Shown here piece after piece: positions 36,295 through 45,869 of a stretch of 64,000 bases of DNA. The stretch covers positions 310,001 through 374,000 of the forward strand of contig NZ_CP013480.3 in the NCBI RefSeq assembly GCF_001465545.3. The letters run 5' to 3'. How positions within the stretch are numbered: position 1 is the stretch's first letter; every line of letters begins with the position of its first letter. Origin of the DNA: Pandoraea norimbergensis (lineage in GTDB: Bacteria; Pseudomonadota; Gammaproteobacteria; Burkholderiales; Burkholderiaceae). A model generated the notes under the pieces. The model had not been told where the DNA came from. It saw nothing but the letters and a program-made list of their open reading frames with translations, and did not search any database. The position numbers and the translations under genes were made by a program.

Positions 36295-38051
36295 TTCGCC
36301 CGCGTTCGCTTTGGCGCGGCGTACTGCTGGCATGCCTGATAGCGAATGACGTCGCGGGGGCGCGCTGCATGCCGATCGATGCAGCGTCCTCAACGTTGCT
36401 CACGGCGTCAAACGATGTGGGCATGGTGTTGTCGCTACATGACGCGATACGGCAGGCGTTGGCCTTCGATCCCAAAGTCCGGCAGACGTGGGCCGCTGTC
36501 GCACGCCGATCGGCGGACATTGGCGTGGCTCGCGCGGCGTATTTTCCGTCGATTGATGTGAGCGCTGCGGTGTCGCGCGTGAGGCGGTATTCGCGCTGGG
36601 ATGGCCAAGGGGAGAGCACCGCGGGCGGTGTCGGAAATGACGGCGATCAGGGTATCCACATGAGTTGGCTGCTACTGGACTTCGGCTCACGCGAGGCGCA
36701 TCTGGCCGAGGCGCGTAGCCGACTTGCCGCCGCGACGGCTACGCAAGATGCGAGTCTCCAGCAAGCCGCGTTCGATGTCGCTCGTGCCTACTACGCCCCG
36801 TTCGAAGCGCAGTCGCTGTTGCGTGCTGCACGCGTGGCGGAGCAGCTCTCGCTCGATAGCGTAGCGGCTTCGTGCGCTCGGCACGAAGCCGGGGCCGGCA
36901 CGCTGGCAGACGTGTTGCAGGCGAGAACCGCCCACGCCCGCGCGGAGCTTTCCCGTCTGGAAGCCGTGACGAGTGCGGTCTCGCGCACGGGTGTGCTGGC
37001 AGCGATGATTGGCGTCGATATGAACACGGTGTTTCGACTCGATGACGTCGAACGCGGCGAGCCCCTCAACTCGCTTCCGCAGTGGAATTCATCGAATATG
37101 CTGGCATCAACGGCATCAACGGCATCAACGGCATCAACGGCATCAACGGCATCAACGGCATCAACGGCATCAACGGCATCAACGGCATCAACGGCATCAA
37201 CGGCATCAACGTCATCAACGTCATCAACGTCATCAACGTCATCAACGTCATCAACGTCATCAACGGCATCAGCGACATCGGCACCTTCCATGCACTCGAT
37301 AGATGAGCTGCTGGCGATCGCTAGACAGCAGCACCCCGCGTTGCGCGCCGCGAGCGCAGAGGTGCAGGCAATGCAAGCCAGGCGCGACACCTTCCGCCAT
37401 GCGTGGGGACCGAGCGTCACCCTCGTGAGCGGCATCAATCGTGAGGCGCGTCATGGTGCATTTGCCGCCGATGGTCCCGTGACGGCGGCCAGCATCGGTA
37501 TCCGGATCACCATTCCCCTCTACGATGGCGGAGACCGGCGCTACCGTACGGCGGCCGCGAACGCTCTGGTCGAGGCGGAGCGGGCTAGGCTGGCCGAAGC
37601 CGAGCGACGTGTTGCGATGGAGGTCTGGCAGAACTATCAGGCGCTTCGGGCGTTGTCTGCACGCCGGGCTGTGGAACAACGATTGCTCGCCGACGCAAGG
37701 CGGTCATTTGAGATGGCACGTGGCCGGTATCGCGAAGGGGCGGGCAGTATGGAGGCGCTGGTCACTGCGCAAACGGCGCTCGCCGACGCGGAGCATGTCA
37801 TCGTGGCCTCGCGTGCGCGGTGGCAGACAGCGCGTTTGCGGCTGGCGATCAGTATCGGACAACTCGATGTTCGTGTTCCCGGCACCACACTTGACTCCGG
37901 ATTCAGCGGTAACCCTAGCCCTAGCTCAAACTCAAGCGCGACCCCGAGCCCCGGCATCGGCGCCGACTTCCGCCCTACGCCGCCTGCTTTCCAGCCGCTG
38001 CCCGATCGAGAAAACGAAACAGACGGGCGTCGTCCGAATACGCCACGTTGA
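36291..38051 (+). CDS. TolC-family outer-membrane channel with Ser/Thr repeat insert
   Basis: A 586-residue outer-membrane efflux protein with a signal peptide (RSLWRGVLLACLIANDVAGA). Two OEP repeats are seen: residues about 48-250 (LSLHDAIRQALAFDPKVRQ) and about 335-530 (IDELLAIARQQHPALRAAS, ITIPLYDGGDRR). Between them, residues 272-325 are twelve AST then six SST triplets encoded by a 9-bp minisatellite. The insert sits at the junction of the two halves, probably the equatorial or periplasmic side. The last 50 residues are Pro/Ser-rich. Its 3' end overlaps the convergent MocR gene by 77 bp. It completes the type I path for the RiPP. Confidence 0.9.
   Translation: MIRPRSLWRGVLLACLIANDVAGARCMPIDAASSTLLTASNDVGMVLSLHDAIRQALAFDPKVRQTWAAVARRSADIGVARAAYFPSIDVSAAVSRVRRYSRWDGQGESTAGGVGNDGDQGIHMSWLLLDFGSREAHLAEARSRLAAATATQDASLQQAAFDVARAYYAPFEAQSLLRAARVAEQLSLDSVAASCARHEAGAGTLADVLQARTAHARAELSRLEAVTSAVSRTGVLAAMIGVDMNTVFRLDDVERGEPLNSLPQWNSSNMLASTASTASTASTASTASTASTASTASTASTASTASTSSTSSTSSTSSTSSTSSTASATSAPSMHSIDELLAIARQQHPALRAASAEVQAMQARRDTFRHAWGPSVTLVSGINREARHGAFAADGPVTAASIGIRITIPLYDGGDRRYRTAAANALVEAERARLAEAERRVAMEVWQNYQALRALSARRAVEQRLLADARRSFEMARGRYREGAGSMEALVTAQTALADAEHVIVASRARWQTARLRLAISIGQLDVRVPGTTLDSGFSGNPSPSSNSSATPSPGIGADFRPTPPAFQPLPDRENETDGRRPNTPR
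37104..37265 (+). repeat. 9-bp minisatellite in the TolC-type gene
   Basis: Eighteen 9-bp units in frame: twelve GCATCAACG (Ala-Ser-Thr) from 37104 to 37211, then six TCATCAACG (Ser-Ser-Thr) from 37212 to 37265, differing by one base. Because units are multiples of three, gain or loss keeps the frame. Perfect copies indicate recent expansion. Confidence 0.97.
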
Positions 38052-39423
38052 AGCGGAACCAGCGGCAGGGCTCGTTGTGTGCGAGGAAGAATTCGCCCGG
38101 CGCGAGCATGATGCTCTCCGACAGTGCCGTTTCCGCTAACTCACGCGCGGGCGGTGCCGTATCCGGCAAACTCCCGCACACGAACATGCCGCCCTCAGGT
38201 TGTGCGAGCAGCGTCACCCCGTGCGATTGCAACTGGGTGATGAGCCGGGCGCGCGAGCGGGTGAGCCGGTCGGTCAGGCGTTCGATGTGTTTGCGATGGC
38301 GTCCCTCGGTGAGGATCGCGTGCACGATGCGCTCGTTGATTTCTGACGACGTCAGCCCAGCAACCATCTTGCTGCGCGCAATCTCGTGCGCCAGTTCACG
38401 CGAACACGCCAGATAGCCCACGCGTACCGACGGCGAGATCGTCTTCGAGAAACTCGATACGTAGATGACGCGCGACAAGCCGTCCATGGCCGCGAGCGAC
38501 GGTGTTCCGGCAGGGGCCAACTCGCGATAGATGTCGTCCTCGACGATCCAGAAGCCATGTTGCTCGGCACATTGCAGGATGCGGTGTGCACAAGCCGGTG
38601 TGAGCGAGGTGCCCAACGGGTTCTGCAATGCGGGGTTCACGAACAGCGCGCGTGGACGGTGCGTTTGTGCGGCCTGCTCCAGTGCGGCCAGATCGAGACC
38701 GGCCTCCGTGCGTGGAATACCGACGACGTTTACCCCGGCCAGTCGCAGTACGGCCAGCAAGTTGCAGTACGCCGGAGCTTCGACCAGTACAGTGTCGCCC
38801 GGCTTGAGCAGGGTGCGCACGACAAGGTCAAGCGCCTGCGTCGCCCCCTGTGTGAGCACGATTTGCTCCGGCGGTGCGTCGATGGACAGCTCGCCCAGCC
38901 GCCTCGCGAGCCACTGCCGCAGCGGCCCGTAGCCATGAGGGTGGCCGTAATGGGCGAAGTGAGCGCCCGGGCCTTTCGAGAGGGTGCGCAAAGCGCCGTG
39001 CAGTCCGTCTTCGTCCAGCCAACTGTCGGGCAACCAGCCGCAGCCGCTTTTCACGGCAATGCTGTCGTCGGCGAAGATCTCCGAGAGCAGCCATGCGTTG
39101 GTGACTTCGCTGGCCGCCGCACTGGTCACCCGCGCTGTGCCCGGGCTGGCAGTGCCGGTGTCGCGCGCATCGGACGAGCCGGCCACGAAGAACCCCGCCC
39201 CGCGTCGCGCCACCAGCGTACCGTGCGCGACCAGCCGGTCATAAGCTTCCACCACGGTGAAGGTGCTGATGCCGTGCGCCTTCGCCAGCGAACGGATCGA
39301 GGGCATGCGCATGCCGGCGTGCAGGGTCTGGCGTTGCAGGGCGCGCTCGACTTCGCGCACGAGCTGATCGACCAGTGCTTCAGGCTGGGCGCGGTTCAGG
39401 GAGAAAGCGAGGGGCTGGACCAT
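37975..39423 (-). CDS. MocR family regulator (GntR HTH + aminotransferase fold)
   Basis: A regulator of about 482 residues from the ATG at 39423; an in-frame ATG at 39486 would add 21 residues that look unconserved. The N-terminal GntR winged helix has MRMPSIRSLAKAHGISTFTV. The aminotransferase-like domain binds pyridoxal phosphate, with the Lys in VSSFSKTISPSVRVGYLA and the NPLGTSL segment. MocR proteins use PLP to sense amino compounds. It is divergent from the omega-amino-acid aminotransferase, its likely target, with CTGTAC repeats between them. It overlaps the TolC-type gene tail to tail. Confidence 0.93.
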   Translation of the reverse strand: MVQPLAFSLNRAQPEALVDQLVREVERALQRQTLHAGMRMPSIRSLAKAHGISTFTVVEAYDRLVAHGTLVARRGAGFFVAGSSDARDTGTASPGTARVTSAAASEVTNAWLLSEIFADDSIAVKSGCGWLPDSWLDEDGLHGALRTLSKGPGAHFAHYGHPHGYGPLRQWLARRLGELSIDAPPEQIVLTQGATQALDLVVRTLLKPGDTVLVEAPAYCNLLAVLRLAGVNVVGIPRTEAGLDLAALEQAAQTHRPRALFVNPALQNPLGTSLTPACAHRILQCAEQHGFWIVEDDIYRELAPAGTPSLAAMDGLSRVIYVSSFSKTISPSVRVGYLACSRELAHEIARSKMVAGLTSSEINERIVHAILTEGRHRKHIERLTDRLTRSRARLITQLQSHGVTLLAQPEGGMFVCGSLPDTAPPARELAETALSESIMLAPGEFFLAHNEPCRWFRFNVAYSDDARLFRFLDRAAAGKQAA

Positions 39424-39570
39424 GGCGACGGGTGACGACAGAAAACGGGGACGCTGGGCAAAAAGGCCTGCCCCCGGGGCCGCCATGGCCTGTACAGGTG
39501 GCCAAAGCGGCGTGAATACGCAAAAGACGGCTACATCCCCGCTGGACGGCGGTTTGCCGCGCGCACGCGC

Positions 39571-39588
39571 TATTGGCTGTTGCCAATA
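39571..39588. promoter_or_regulatory. Inverted repeat in the MocR/aminotransferase intergenic region
   Basis: TATTGGC (39571-39577) and GCCAATA (39582-39588) form a perfect 7-bp dyad around TGTT. Its core resembles the TTGGCA-N4-TGCCAA dyad at 27643. It is a possible operator; the binding protein is unknown. Confidence 0.4.
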
Positions 39589-39633
39589 CAGTTGAGGCGA
39601 TTGACCGATACAGAATATACATTTTCCGAGTCA

Positions 39634-39649
39634 CTGTACATGTCTGTAC
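39634..39649 (+). promoter_or_regulatory. Candidate MocR direct-repeat operator
   Basis: CTGTAC occurs at 39634-39639 and again at 39644-39649, exactly one helical turn apart, 100 bp before the aminotransferase ATG. A third copy within CCTGTACAGG lies at 39490-39495, just upstream of the regulator. MocR proteins usually bind direct repeats between divergent genes. Confidence 0.5.
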
Positions 39650-39750
39650 CGGTCCAGCTCTCGTAGGATCGATCCATCTACCCGGAGCGGTGCGCATTCT
39701 GCGTGCGGGCGACGGGATTCCTGATCGAGAGAGACTGGGGGAGACCCGCG

Positions 39751-41079
39751 ATGAACATGAATGAACTGAACCTCGACATGACGGCGTTCTGGATGCCGTT
39801 CACCAATAACCGCCAGTTCAAGAGCGGCCCACGCCTGCTCGTCGGCGCAGAGGGCATGTATTACACGTCGTCGGACCAGCGCAAGATTCTCGATGGCACG
39901 GCCGGGTTGTGGTGCGTGAACGCCGGCCATTGCCGTACGGAGATCGTCGAGGCGATTCGCAAGCAGGCCGGCGAAATGGATTTCGCGCCGACCTTCCAGA
40001 TGGGCCACCCGAAAGCTTTCGAAGCCGCGAGCAAGATCGCCGAGATCACGCCGCAAGGCATCGATCGTGTGTTCTTCACGAACTCTGGCTCGGAAGCTGT
40101 CGACACGGCACTGAAAATTGCACTCGCTTATCACCGCGCCCGTGGCGAAGGCCAGCGCACGCGCCTCATCGGCCGCGAGCGCGGTTATCACGGCGTGGGG
40201 TTCGGCGGCATCTCGGTCGGCGGCATCTCGCCGAATCGCAAGGCGTACTCGGGCCAACTGCTGCCGGCGGTCGATCACCTGCCGCACACGCTTAACATCA
40301 AGGAAGCCGCGTTCACGAAGGGCCAACCGGCGTGGGGCGCGCATCTGGCTGACGAGTTGGAGCGCATTGTGACGCTGCACGATGCCTCGACCATCGCTGC
40401 CGTGATCGTCGAACCGCTGGCCGGCTCGACCGGGGTGCTGGTGCCGCCGCAGGGGTATCTGCAAAAACTGCGCGAGATTTGCGACAAGCACGGCATTCTG
40501 CTGATTTTCGACGAAGTGATCACGGGGCTCGGCCGTCTGGGCACGCCGTTCGCTGCGCAGTATTTCGGCGTGACGCCGGACATCATCACGATGGCCAAGG
40601 GCGTGAACAATGCCGCCGTGCCGATGGGCGCGGTCGCGGTAAAGACCGGCGTGCACGACACCATCGTCAATGCCGGTAACGCGGGCGCCATCGAGTTCTT
40701 CCACGGTTACACGTACTCGGGCCACCCGCTGGCCGCGGCTGCCGCCTGCGCCGCACTCGATCTGTATAAGAGCGAGGGTCTCTTCGAGCGTGCTGCAAAA
40801 CTGGCGCCGCATTTCGAGAAGGCGATCCACGGCCTGCGCGATCTGCCGAACGTTGTCGACATTCGCAACCTCGGGATGGTCGGCGGTATCGAGCTGTCGA
40901 CGCGCGACGGCAAGCCCGGCGCCCGCGCTCACGAGATCTTCGTCAAGTGCTTCGAAAAGGGGGCGATGGTGCGTTACACCGGCGACATTCTGGCCTTCTC
41001 GCCGCCGCTCATCATCAACGAGACCCAAATCGACGAACTGTTCGGCATCGTCGCCGAAGCGATTCGCGAAACGGCATAA
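39751..41079 (+). CDS. Omega-amino acid (beta-alanine):pyruvate aminotransferase
   Basis: A 442-residue class III PLP aminotransferase starting [20 protein letters not shown], the typical start of beta-alanine:pyruvate transaminases. [17 protein letters not shown] binds the cofactor phosphate, [10 protein letters not shown] holds the ring-binding Asp and [15 protein letters not shown] holds the Schiff-base Lys. It makes malonate semialdehyde and alanine from beta-alanine, or acts on related omega-amines. GGGGAG precedes the ATG at 39751. The dehydrogenase downstream would oxidise the semialdehyde. Confidence 0.92.
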   Translation: MNMNELNLDMTAFWMPFTNNRQFKSGPRLLVGAEGMYYTSSDQRKILDGTAGLWCVNAGHCRTEIVEAIRKQAGEMDFAPTFQMGHPKAFEAASKIAEITPQGIDRVFFTNSGSEAVDTALKIALAYHRARGEGQRTRLIGRERGYHGVGFGGISVGGISPNRKAYSGQLLPAVDHLPHTLNIKEAAFTKGQPAWGAHLADELERIVTLHDASTIAAVIVEPLAGSTGVLVPPQGYLQKLREICDKHGILLIFDEVITGLGRLGTPFAAQYFGVTPDIITMAKGVNNAAVPMGAVAVKTGVHDTIVNAGNAGAIEFFHGYTYSGHPLAAAAACAALDLYKSEGLFERAAKLAPHFEKAIHGLRDLPNVVDIRNLGMVGGIELSTRDGKPGARAHEIFVKCFEKGAMVRYTGDILAFSPPLIINETQIDELFGIVAEAIRETA

Positions 41080-41116
41080 ATCGCCTCCCGGCAACATGAA
41101 TTTCACGGAAATCGAC

Positions 41117-42643
41117 ATGAATCAACGAGTCAGCACGGAACGTATCGAGCATTGGATTGGCGGCGCGAATGTGGCATCGGACGAAGCGGAGCAGCGCTTC
41201 GGTGAAGTGACGAATCCCGCTACCGGCGAGGTGATCCGGCAGGTGGCGCTGGGCGGCGCGACCGACGTCGCGCGCGCTGTGGCCGCTGCGCGTGCGGCAC
41301 TGCCCGGCTGGCGTGCCACGCCGCCGATGAAGCGCGCCCGCGTCATGATGAAGTACCGCGAATTGCTCGACGTGAATCGCGAAGCCATCGTGCAACTGAT
41401 CACGCAAGAGCACGGCAAGACACTTGACGACGCGCGGGGCGAAGTGACGCGCGGCGTGGAAGTGGTGGAGTTCGCGATCGGCATTCCGCATCTGCTCAAG
41501 GGTGAGATCGCGCCGCAGGTGGGCACGGGCGTCGACACGTATTCGATTCATCAGCCGGTGGGCGTCTGCGCGGGCATCACGCCGTTCAACTTCCCCGCGA
41601 TGGTGCCGTTGTGGATGTTCCCGATGGCGATTGCGTGCGGCAACACGTTCGTGCTGAAGCCGTCGGAGAAGGTGCCGTCGGCGGCGCTGCTGCTCGCACG
41701 TCTGGCGAAGGAAGCCGGGCTGCCGGACGGCGTGCTCAACGTGGTGAACGGTGATAAGGCTGCGGTGGATGCGCTGCTGACGCACCCGGATGTGAACGCG
41801 GTCTCGTTCGTCGGCTCGACGCCGATTGCGCAATACATCTACAGCACGGCATCGGCACACGGCAAGCGCGTGCAGGCATTGGGCGGCGCGAAGAATCACG
41901 GCGTGGTGATGCCCGACGCCGATCTCGACTTCACCGTGGACGCGCTGATCGGTGCGGCCTACGGTTCGGCGGGCGAGCGCTGCATGGCGATTTCGGTAGC
42001 CGTTGCCGTGGGCGACGTGGCGGACAAGCTGGTTGCACGACTGGCGAACGTGGCAAGCACGTTGCCCGTCGGTGACGGCACCGACCCCATCGCGCAAATG
42101 GGCCCGCTGATCACGCGTGCGCATTGCGACAAGGTGCGCGGTTTTGTCGACGCCGGTGTCGACGAAGGCGCAAAGCTCGTGGTCGACGGTCGCGGGCTCA
42201 AGGTTGCGCAGCGCGATGACGGTTTCTTCATCGGCCCGTGCCTGTTCGATCACGTGACGCCGGAGATGTCGATCTACCGCAACGAGATTTTCGGGCCGGT
42301 GCTTTCGGTGGTGCGCGTAGAAACACTGGAAGAGGCGATTGCGTTGATCAACCGCAACCCGTATGCGAACGGCACGGCAGTGTTCACGACCTCGGGCGGC
42401 GCCGCACGCCGCTTTGAAGACGAGATCGAAGTCGGCATGGTCGGTGTGAATGTGCCGATTCCGGTGCCGGTGTCGTACTTCTCGTTCGGCGGCTGGCGTA
42501 ATTCGTTGTTCGGCGACCAGCATATTTACGGGCCGGAATCGGTGCGCTTTTACACGCGCTCGAAGGTCGTGACGCGTCGCTGGTCAGAAGGACGTCCGGC
42601 CAACGCCACGTCGTCGCTGGTCATGCCGACGCTGGGGCAATAA
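41117..42643 (+). CDS. mmsA: CoA-acylating methylmalonate-semialdehyde dehydrogenase
   Basis: A 508-residue aldehyde dehydrogenase family member. [29 protein letters not shown] and the active-site Cys in [15 protein letters not shown] define the MmsA group, which converts malonate or methylmalonate semialdehyde to acetyl- or propionyl-CoA. I prefer the ATG at 41117, preceded by CGGAA, over the one at 41096. It is 37 bp from the aminotransferase, forming a two-step omega-amino-acid catabolic unit. Confidence 0.94.
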   Translation: MNQRVSTERIEHWIGGANVASDEAEQRFGEVTNPATGEVIRQVALGGATDVARAVAAARAALPGWRATPPMKRARVMMKYRELLDVNREAIVQLITQEHGKTLDDARGEVTRGVEVVEFAIGIPHLLKGEIAPQVGTGVDTYSIHQPVGVCAGITPFNFPAMVPLWMFPMAIACGNTFVLKPSEKVPSAALLLARLAKEAGLPDGVLNVVNGDKAAVDALLTHPDVNAVSFVGSTPIAQYIYSTASAHGKRVQALGGAKNHGVVMPDADLDFTVDALIGAAYGSAGERCMAISVAVAVGDVADKLVARLANVASTLPVGDGTDPIAQMGPLITRAHCDKVRGFVDAGVDEGAKLVVDGRGLKVAQRDDGFFIGPCLFDHVTPEMSIYRNEIFGPVLSVVRVETLEEAIALINRNPYANGTAVFTTSGGAARRFEDEIEVGMVGVNVPIPVPVSYFSFGGWRNSLFGDQHIYGPESVRFYTRSKVVTRRWSEGRPANATSSLVMPTLGQ

Positions 42644-42657
42644 CCGGTAACTGGTGG

Positions 42658-42681
42658 TCGGTAACCGGCAACGGTTACCGA
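42658..42681. terminator. Perfect hairpin between convergent genes
   Basis: TCGGTAACCG (42658-42667) and CGGTTACCGA (42672-42681) make a perfect 10-bp stem with a GCAA tetraloop, between mmsA and the convergent CmcJ-like gene. It probably works as a two-way terminator, although no T run follows. Confidence 0.65.
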
Positions 42682-42694
42682 CTCGATGAATGAA

Positions 42695-43519
42695 TCAATC
42701 GAACAGCGCCAGCACACGGAATTCGATACTCGCGCGTGGCGGCACCGGGGCCCGCGGGTGCAGATCGTCAAACGCTCCGTGAGGCACGAAGCGTGTCGGT
42801 GCGCTTGAATCGTAGCCGACGAACAGCAGCAATTCTTCCGGCTGCATGTCGCTGACGTAGTGCCATCGTTGGGTGTCGCGTTGCAGTACCTCGTAGACCT
42901 GTCCTTCGCGTCCCCCGGCCTGCTGGATGTCGACAGGGCGAAGATCGTCCAGCGTGATGGAACGTGTGTCGCACAGGGCGAGCGGGTTGTCTCGCAGTGG
43001 GCCGATCAACGGATGCCACGCGTTGTAGATCGCAAAGTGCGTAGGCAACGACACGTCCACCGCGTGATCGGCGAGAACTTCCGCCGCACGGCGCGGACCC
43101 GATTCGACGGTGTAATCACAGTGCGCCCGGCGGTCCGCCTTGCGCTTGACGATCTCGCCGCTGTCATCTCGCTCAAGCGGCATGCCGGTCTCTCCCGCGC
43201 CTGTACCTCGCACCGTGAAATCGAAAACAAAGACACGGTTGGCGCCGATGGCCGTGCTAATGGCCTTGGCGACACTATCGAGGGCTTTGGCGCGAATGTT
43301 TTCGGGCGTCATGCCAAGCGTGGCGACGGGCGTGTGCAGCAAGACCGCGAAGCCTTCACGATCGAGCGAGGGCGGCAGTGGCAGTGATCGCATGTCGTGC
43401 ACACGGACCGTGCGCGGCACCGATGTCGTGGCGCAGCCGTCGTGCGAGTCGTGTGAGGGGAGGAACAACAGGGTGCCGGACGTACCGCCTGCTGTCGCAT
43501 TCATTGGCACCGTACTCAT
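42695..43519 (-). CDS. CmcJ/NvfI-like oxygenase
   Basis: A 274-residue protein resembling the CmcJ / AsaB group (bacterial cephamycin P8 subunit and fungal GA4-desaturase-like proteins), seen in HCDYTVESGPRRAAEVL and in YNAWHPLIGPLRDNPLALCD. Members are thought to be non-haem iron dioxygenase-like; the HCD motif could supply iron ligands. It overlaps the preceding VOC gene by 4 bp. No biosynthetic cluster is visible, so the substrate is unknown. Confidence 0.75.
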   Translation of the reverse strand: MSTVPMNATAGGTSGTLLFLPSHDSHDGCATTSVPRTVRVHDMRSLPLPPSLDREGFAVLLHTPVATLGMTPENIRAKALDSVAKAISTAIGANRVFVFDFTVRGTGAGETGMPLERDDSGEIVKRKADRRAHCDYTVESGPRRAAEVLADHAVDVSLPTHFAIYNAWHPLIGPLRDNPLALCDTRSITLDDLRPVDIQQAGGREGQVYEVLQRDTQRWHYVSDMQPEELLLFVGYDSSAPTRFVPHGAFDDLHPRAPVPPRASIEFRVLALFD

Positions 43520-43908
43520 GCCGGGCCCGGACCGAAGTAGAGTGCGCCGAGCTTGTTGCCGTCAGGGTCCCGGAAGTACGCCGCATAGAGCCCGGGGACG
43601 CAGTCGCGCTCACCCGGTTCGCCTTCGCAGGTGGCGTGTTCGGTCGCCATTGCCGCGTCGTAGATATCGTCCACCTGATCGGGGCTGTTGGCCGCCAGCG
43701 CCACCATCACGCCGTTGCCATGCGAGGCGGGCGCCCCGTTGTGCGGCTTCATCAGCATGAGTCCGGCCGTCGGGCCAGTGCCGGCGCGGTAACTGAGGGC
43801 GTGATCGTCGTCATGAACGATGGTCGCGCCCAAGGGCGTAAGGACGGCATCGTAGAACGTCTTCGAACGGGCCAGATCGCTCGAGCCGAGCGTGGTGTAG
43901 AGAATCAT
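43516..43908 (-). CDS. VOC family (glyoxalase-like) protein
   Basis: A 130-residue single-domain protein starting MILYTTLGSSDLARSKTFY, with VPGLYAAYFRDPDGNKLGAL at the end, as in glyoxalase/bleomycin-resistance proteins. The frame is open to 43968, but the ATG at 43908 matches the family. It overlaps the CmcJ-like gene (ATGA), suggesting a joint task, possibly two metal-dependent steps on one small molecule. Function unknown. Confidence 0.85.
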   Translation of the reverse strand: MILYTTLGSSDLARSKTFYDAVLTPLGATIVHDDDHALSYRAGTGPTAGLMLMKPHNGAPASHGNGVMVALAANSPDQVDDIYDAAMATEHATCEGEPGERDCVPGLYAAYFRDPDGNKLGALYFGPGPA

Positions 43909-44069
43909 CGTGTGTCCTTTGATCGCCTGAGAAGGAGTGCCCTTGCCCGCATCGGAAGTGCGGGGCAAGGAAAATCCAGTCTACTGAGCGGACACAGTGC
44001 TGTGCGGCAGGGAATTCCTAAACACCTATAGGAAGTTCTCTAGGTTTTCCTGATTTCCGTCGGCGGTGA

Positions 44070-44810
44070 CTAGCGCACCGGCGCGATCTCGATTCCCTCT
44101 TTTTTCAGATAGCTACGAATCCGTTGGGCGAATTCCAGCGCGTGATCGCCGTCGCCGTGCAGGCAGACCGTCTGCGCGTTGATCGGCACCAGCGTGCCGT
44201 CGATGGCACGTACGCGTTGATCGCGCACCATCATCAGCGTTTGTGCCAGCGCATCCTCTTCGCGTTCGATCAAGGCCCCGGGCGTGCCGCGTTTGACGAG
44301 CGAGCCATCGGCGTTGTAGCCCCGGTCGGCGAAGACTTCTTCCACGGCATGCATGCCGGCGGCGCTGGCGGCTTTGACCAGTTGGCCCCCAGCCAGCCCG
44401 AACACTGCCAAATCGGTGTCGAACGCGCGAATCGCCTCGACGATCGTCTCTGCGAGCGCGGGGTCGCGTGCGGCTTGGTTATAGAGCGCACCGTGCGGCT
44501 TCACATGCGAGAGCCAGCCGCCTTGTGCGCGCACCATCGCCGCGAGGGCGCCAATTTGGTACAGCATGCCTGCGCGAATTTCATCGAGCGGCAATTGCAT
44601 TTCGGTGCGGCCGAAGTTCTCGCGATCGGGAAAGCTCGGGTGCGCGCCGATGGCGACACCATTGGCGAGCGCCCAGCGCACCACCTGCTGCATGGTGCCG
44701 GCGTCGCCTGCGTGCCAGCCGCAGGCAACGTTCGCCGAACTGACAAGGGCAAGCAACGGTTCGTCGTAATCGCAACCTTCGCCAAGGTCGACGTTGAGGT
44801 CGATTTTCAT
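44070..44810 (-). CDS. pxpA: 5-oxoprolinase subunit PxpA
   Basis: A 246-residue LamB/YcsF family protein with DLNVDLGEG at the start, [16 protein letters not shown] and [17 protein letters not shown]. With PxpB and PxpC it hydrolyses 5-oxoproline to glutamate using ATP. It is last in the pxpB-pxpC-pxpA order, 42 bp after pxpC. Length is normal. Confidence 0.95.
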   Translation of the reverse strand: MKIDLNVDLGEGCDYDEPLLALVSSANVACGWHAGDAGTMQQVVRWALANGVAIGAHPSFPDRENFGRTEMQLPLDEIRAGMLYQIGALAAMVRAQGGWLSHVKPHGALYNQAARDPALAETIVEAIRAFDTDLAVFGLAGGQLVKAASAAGMHAVEEVFADRGYNADGSLVKRGTPGALIEREEDALAQTLMMVRDQRVRAIDGTLVPINAQTVCLHGDGDHALEFAQRIRSYLKKEGIEIAPVR

Positions 44811-44852
44811 TGTGGGGTTCTCCTGCGGGGATGCGGGAATGCGGGGTTGGCG

Positions 44853-45869
44853 TCAGCGCTTACGCGTGATGGCCGGCCGGCGCGGGGTGTCGAGAATGCC
44901 GCGATCATGCCACGCAAGGGCGCGCTCGATTTGCGCAAAGTAACGTAATTGTTCGCGCCACGCTTCACGTGCCTCGGCTTGCGTGCACTCCGAGAAATAT
45001 AGGGTGCTGCCCAGCCGGGCTTGCCCCAACCGCCAAAGGTCGGCGCTGATGACGGTGCCGATTTTGGGATATCCCCCGGTGGTCTGCGCGTCGGCCAGCA
45101 GAATGATTGGTTGCCCCGACGGCGGTACCTGAATCACGCCGGGCAACACCCCGTGCGAGGGCAGGTCATTCGCGCGGTTCTTCTTGCGCGAAAGCGCTTC
45201 CGGTCCGGCAAGCCGGTAGCCCATGCGATTGCTGTTGGGCGTGACTTGCCATGGGTTCTCCCAGAACGTCTTGTGCGTGGCAGCCGTGAAGTCGTCGTAC
45301 TCGGGGCCCGGCAGCACGCGCACACGATGCGCGAGCGGGTCGGACAGCCACAGCGGTGGACGCACGCCCAACGGACCGGCCTTGCGGGTGTCGGCGCCCG
45401 TGGGGATTTTGCCGATACTGAGGCGATCGCCGTCACGCAACGCGCGGCCTTCATGGCCACCAAAACCGGCGGCCAGATCCGTACTGCGTGAACCGAGCGC
45501 CACCGGCACGTCGATGCCACCGGCCACGGCGAGGTAAGTACGCATGCCGAAGCGCGAGGGGCGCAACGTGAGCGTCTGTCCGCGCGCAACGGGAAAACGC
45601 CACCACGACCAGACGGGTACGCCGTCGAGATCGGCATGGCAGTCGGCACCGGTGAGGGCAACGAGTGCGGCCGACGAGAAGCGCAGCGCACAGGTGCCCA
45701 TCGTGATTTCGAGGGTGGCGGCGTTCAGTTCGTTGCCGGCGAGGCGGTTGGCGACGATGCAGGCGAGCGGGTCGATGGCGCCACCGCTGGCGACACCGAA
45801 TTCACGCTGTCCGGTACGGCCCAGATCCTGAACCGTGGTAAGCAGGCCGGCACGCAGGATTTCGATCAC
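44853..45869 (-). CDS. pxpC: 5-oxoprolinase subunit PxpC
   Basis: A 338-residue biotin-dependent-carboxyltransferase-like protein starting IEILRAGLLTTVQDLGRTG, with YLAVAGGIDVP, VLPGPEYDDF and ILLADAQTTGGYPKIGTV. The GTG at 45869 overlaps the pxpB stop (GTGA); the much longer open frame upstream runs antisense-free through pxpB in another frame and is rejected. Part of 5-oxoprolinase. Confidence 0.94.
   Translation of the reverse strand: MIEILRAGLLTTVQDLGRTGQREFGVASGGAIDPLACIVANRLAGNELNAATLEITMGTCALRFSSAALVALTGADCHADLDGVPVWSWWRFPVARGQTLTLRPSRFGMRTYLAVAGGIDVPVALGSRSTDLAAGFGGHEGRALRDGDRLSIGKIPTGADTRKAGPLGVRPPLWLSDPLAHRVRVLPGPEYDDFTAATHKTFWENPWQVTPNSNRMGYRLAGPEALSRKKNRANDLPSHGVLPGVIQVPPSGQPIILLADAQTTGGYPKIGTVISADLWRLGQARLGSTLYFSECTQAEAREAWREQLRYFAQIERALAWHDRGILDTPRRPAITRKR

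Noticed and set aside
37104..37265. CRISPR array
   Set aside because: Units are 9 bp with no spacers and no cas genes; it is a coding minisatellite.
37042..37438. Long repetitive ORFs in other frames across the 9-bp array (HQR, ING and Val/Asp repeat proteins)
   Set aside because: They are frame and antisense shadows of the minisatellite. The TolC frame continues through both sides with recognisable domains.
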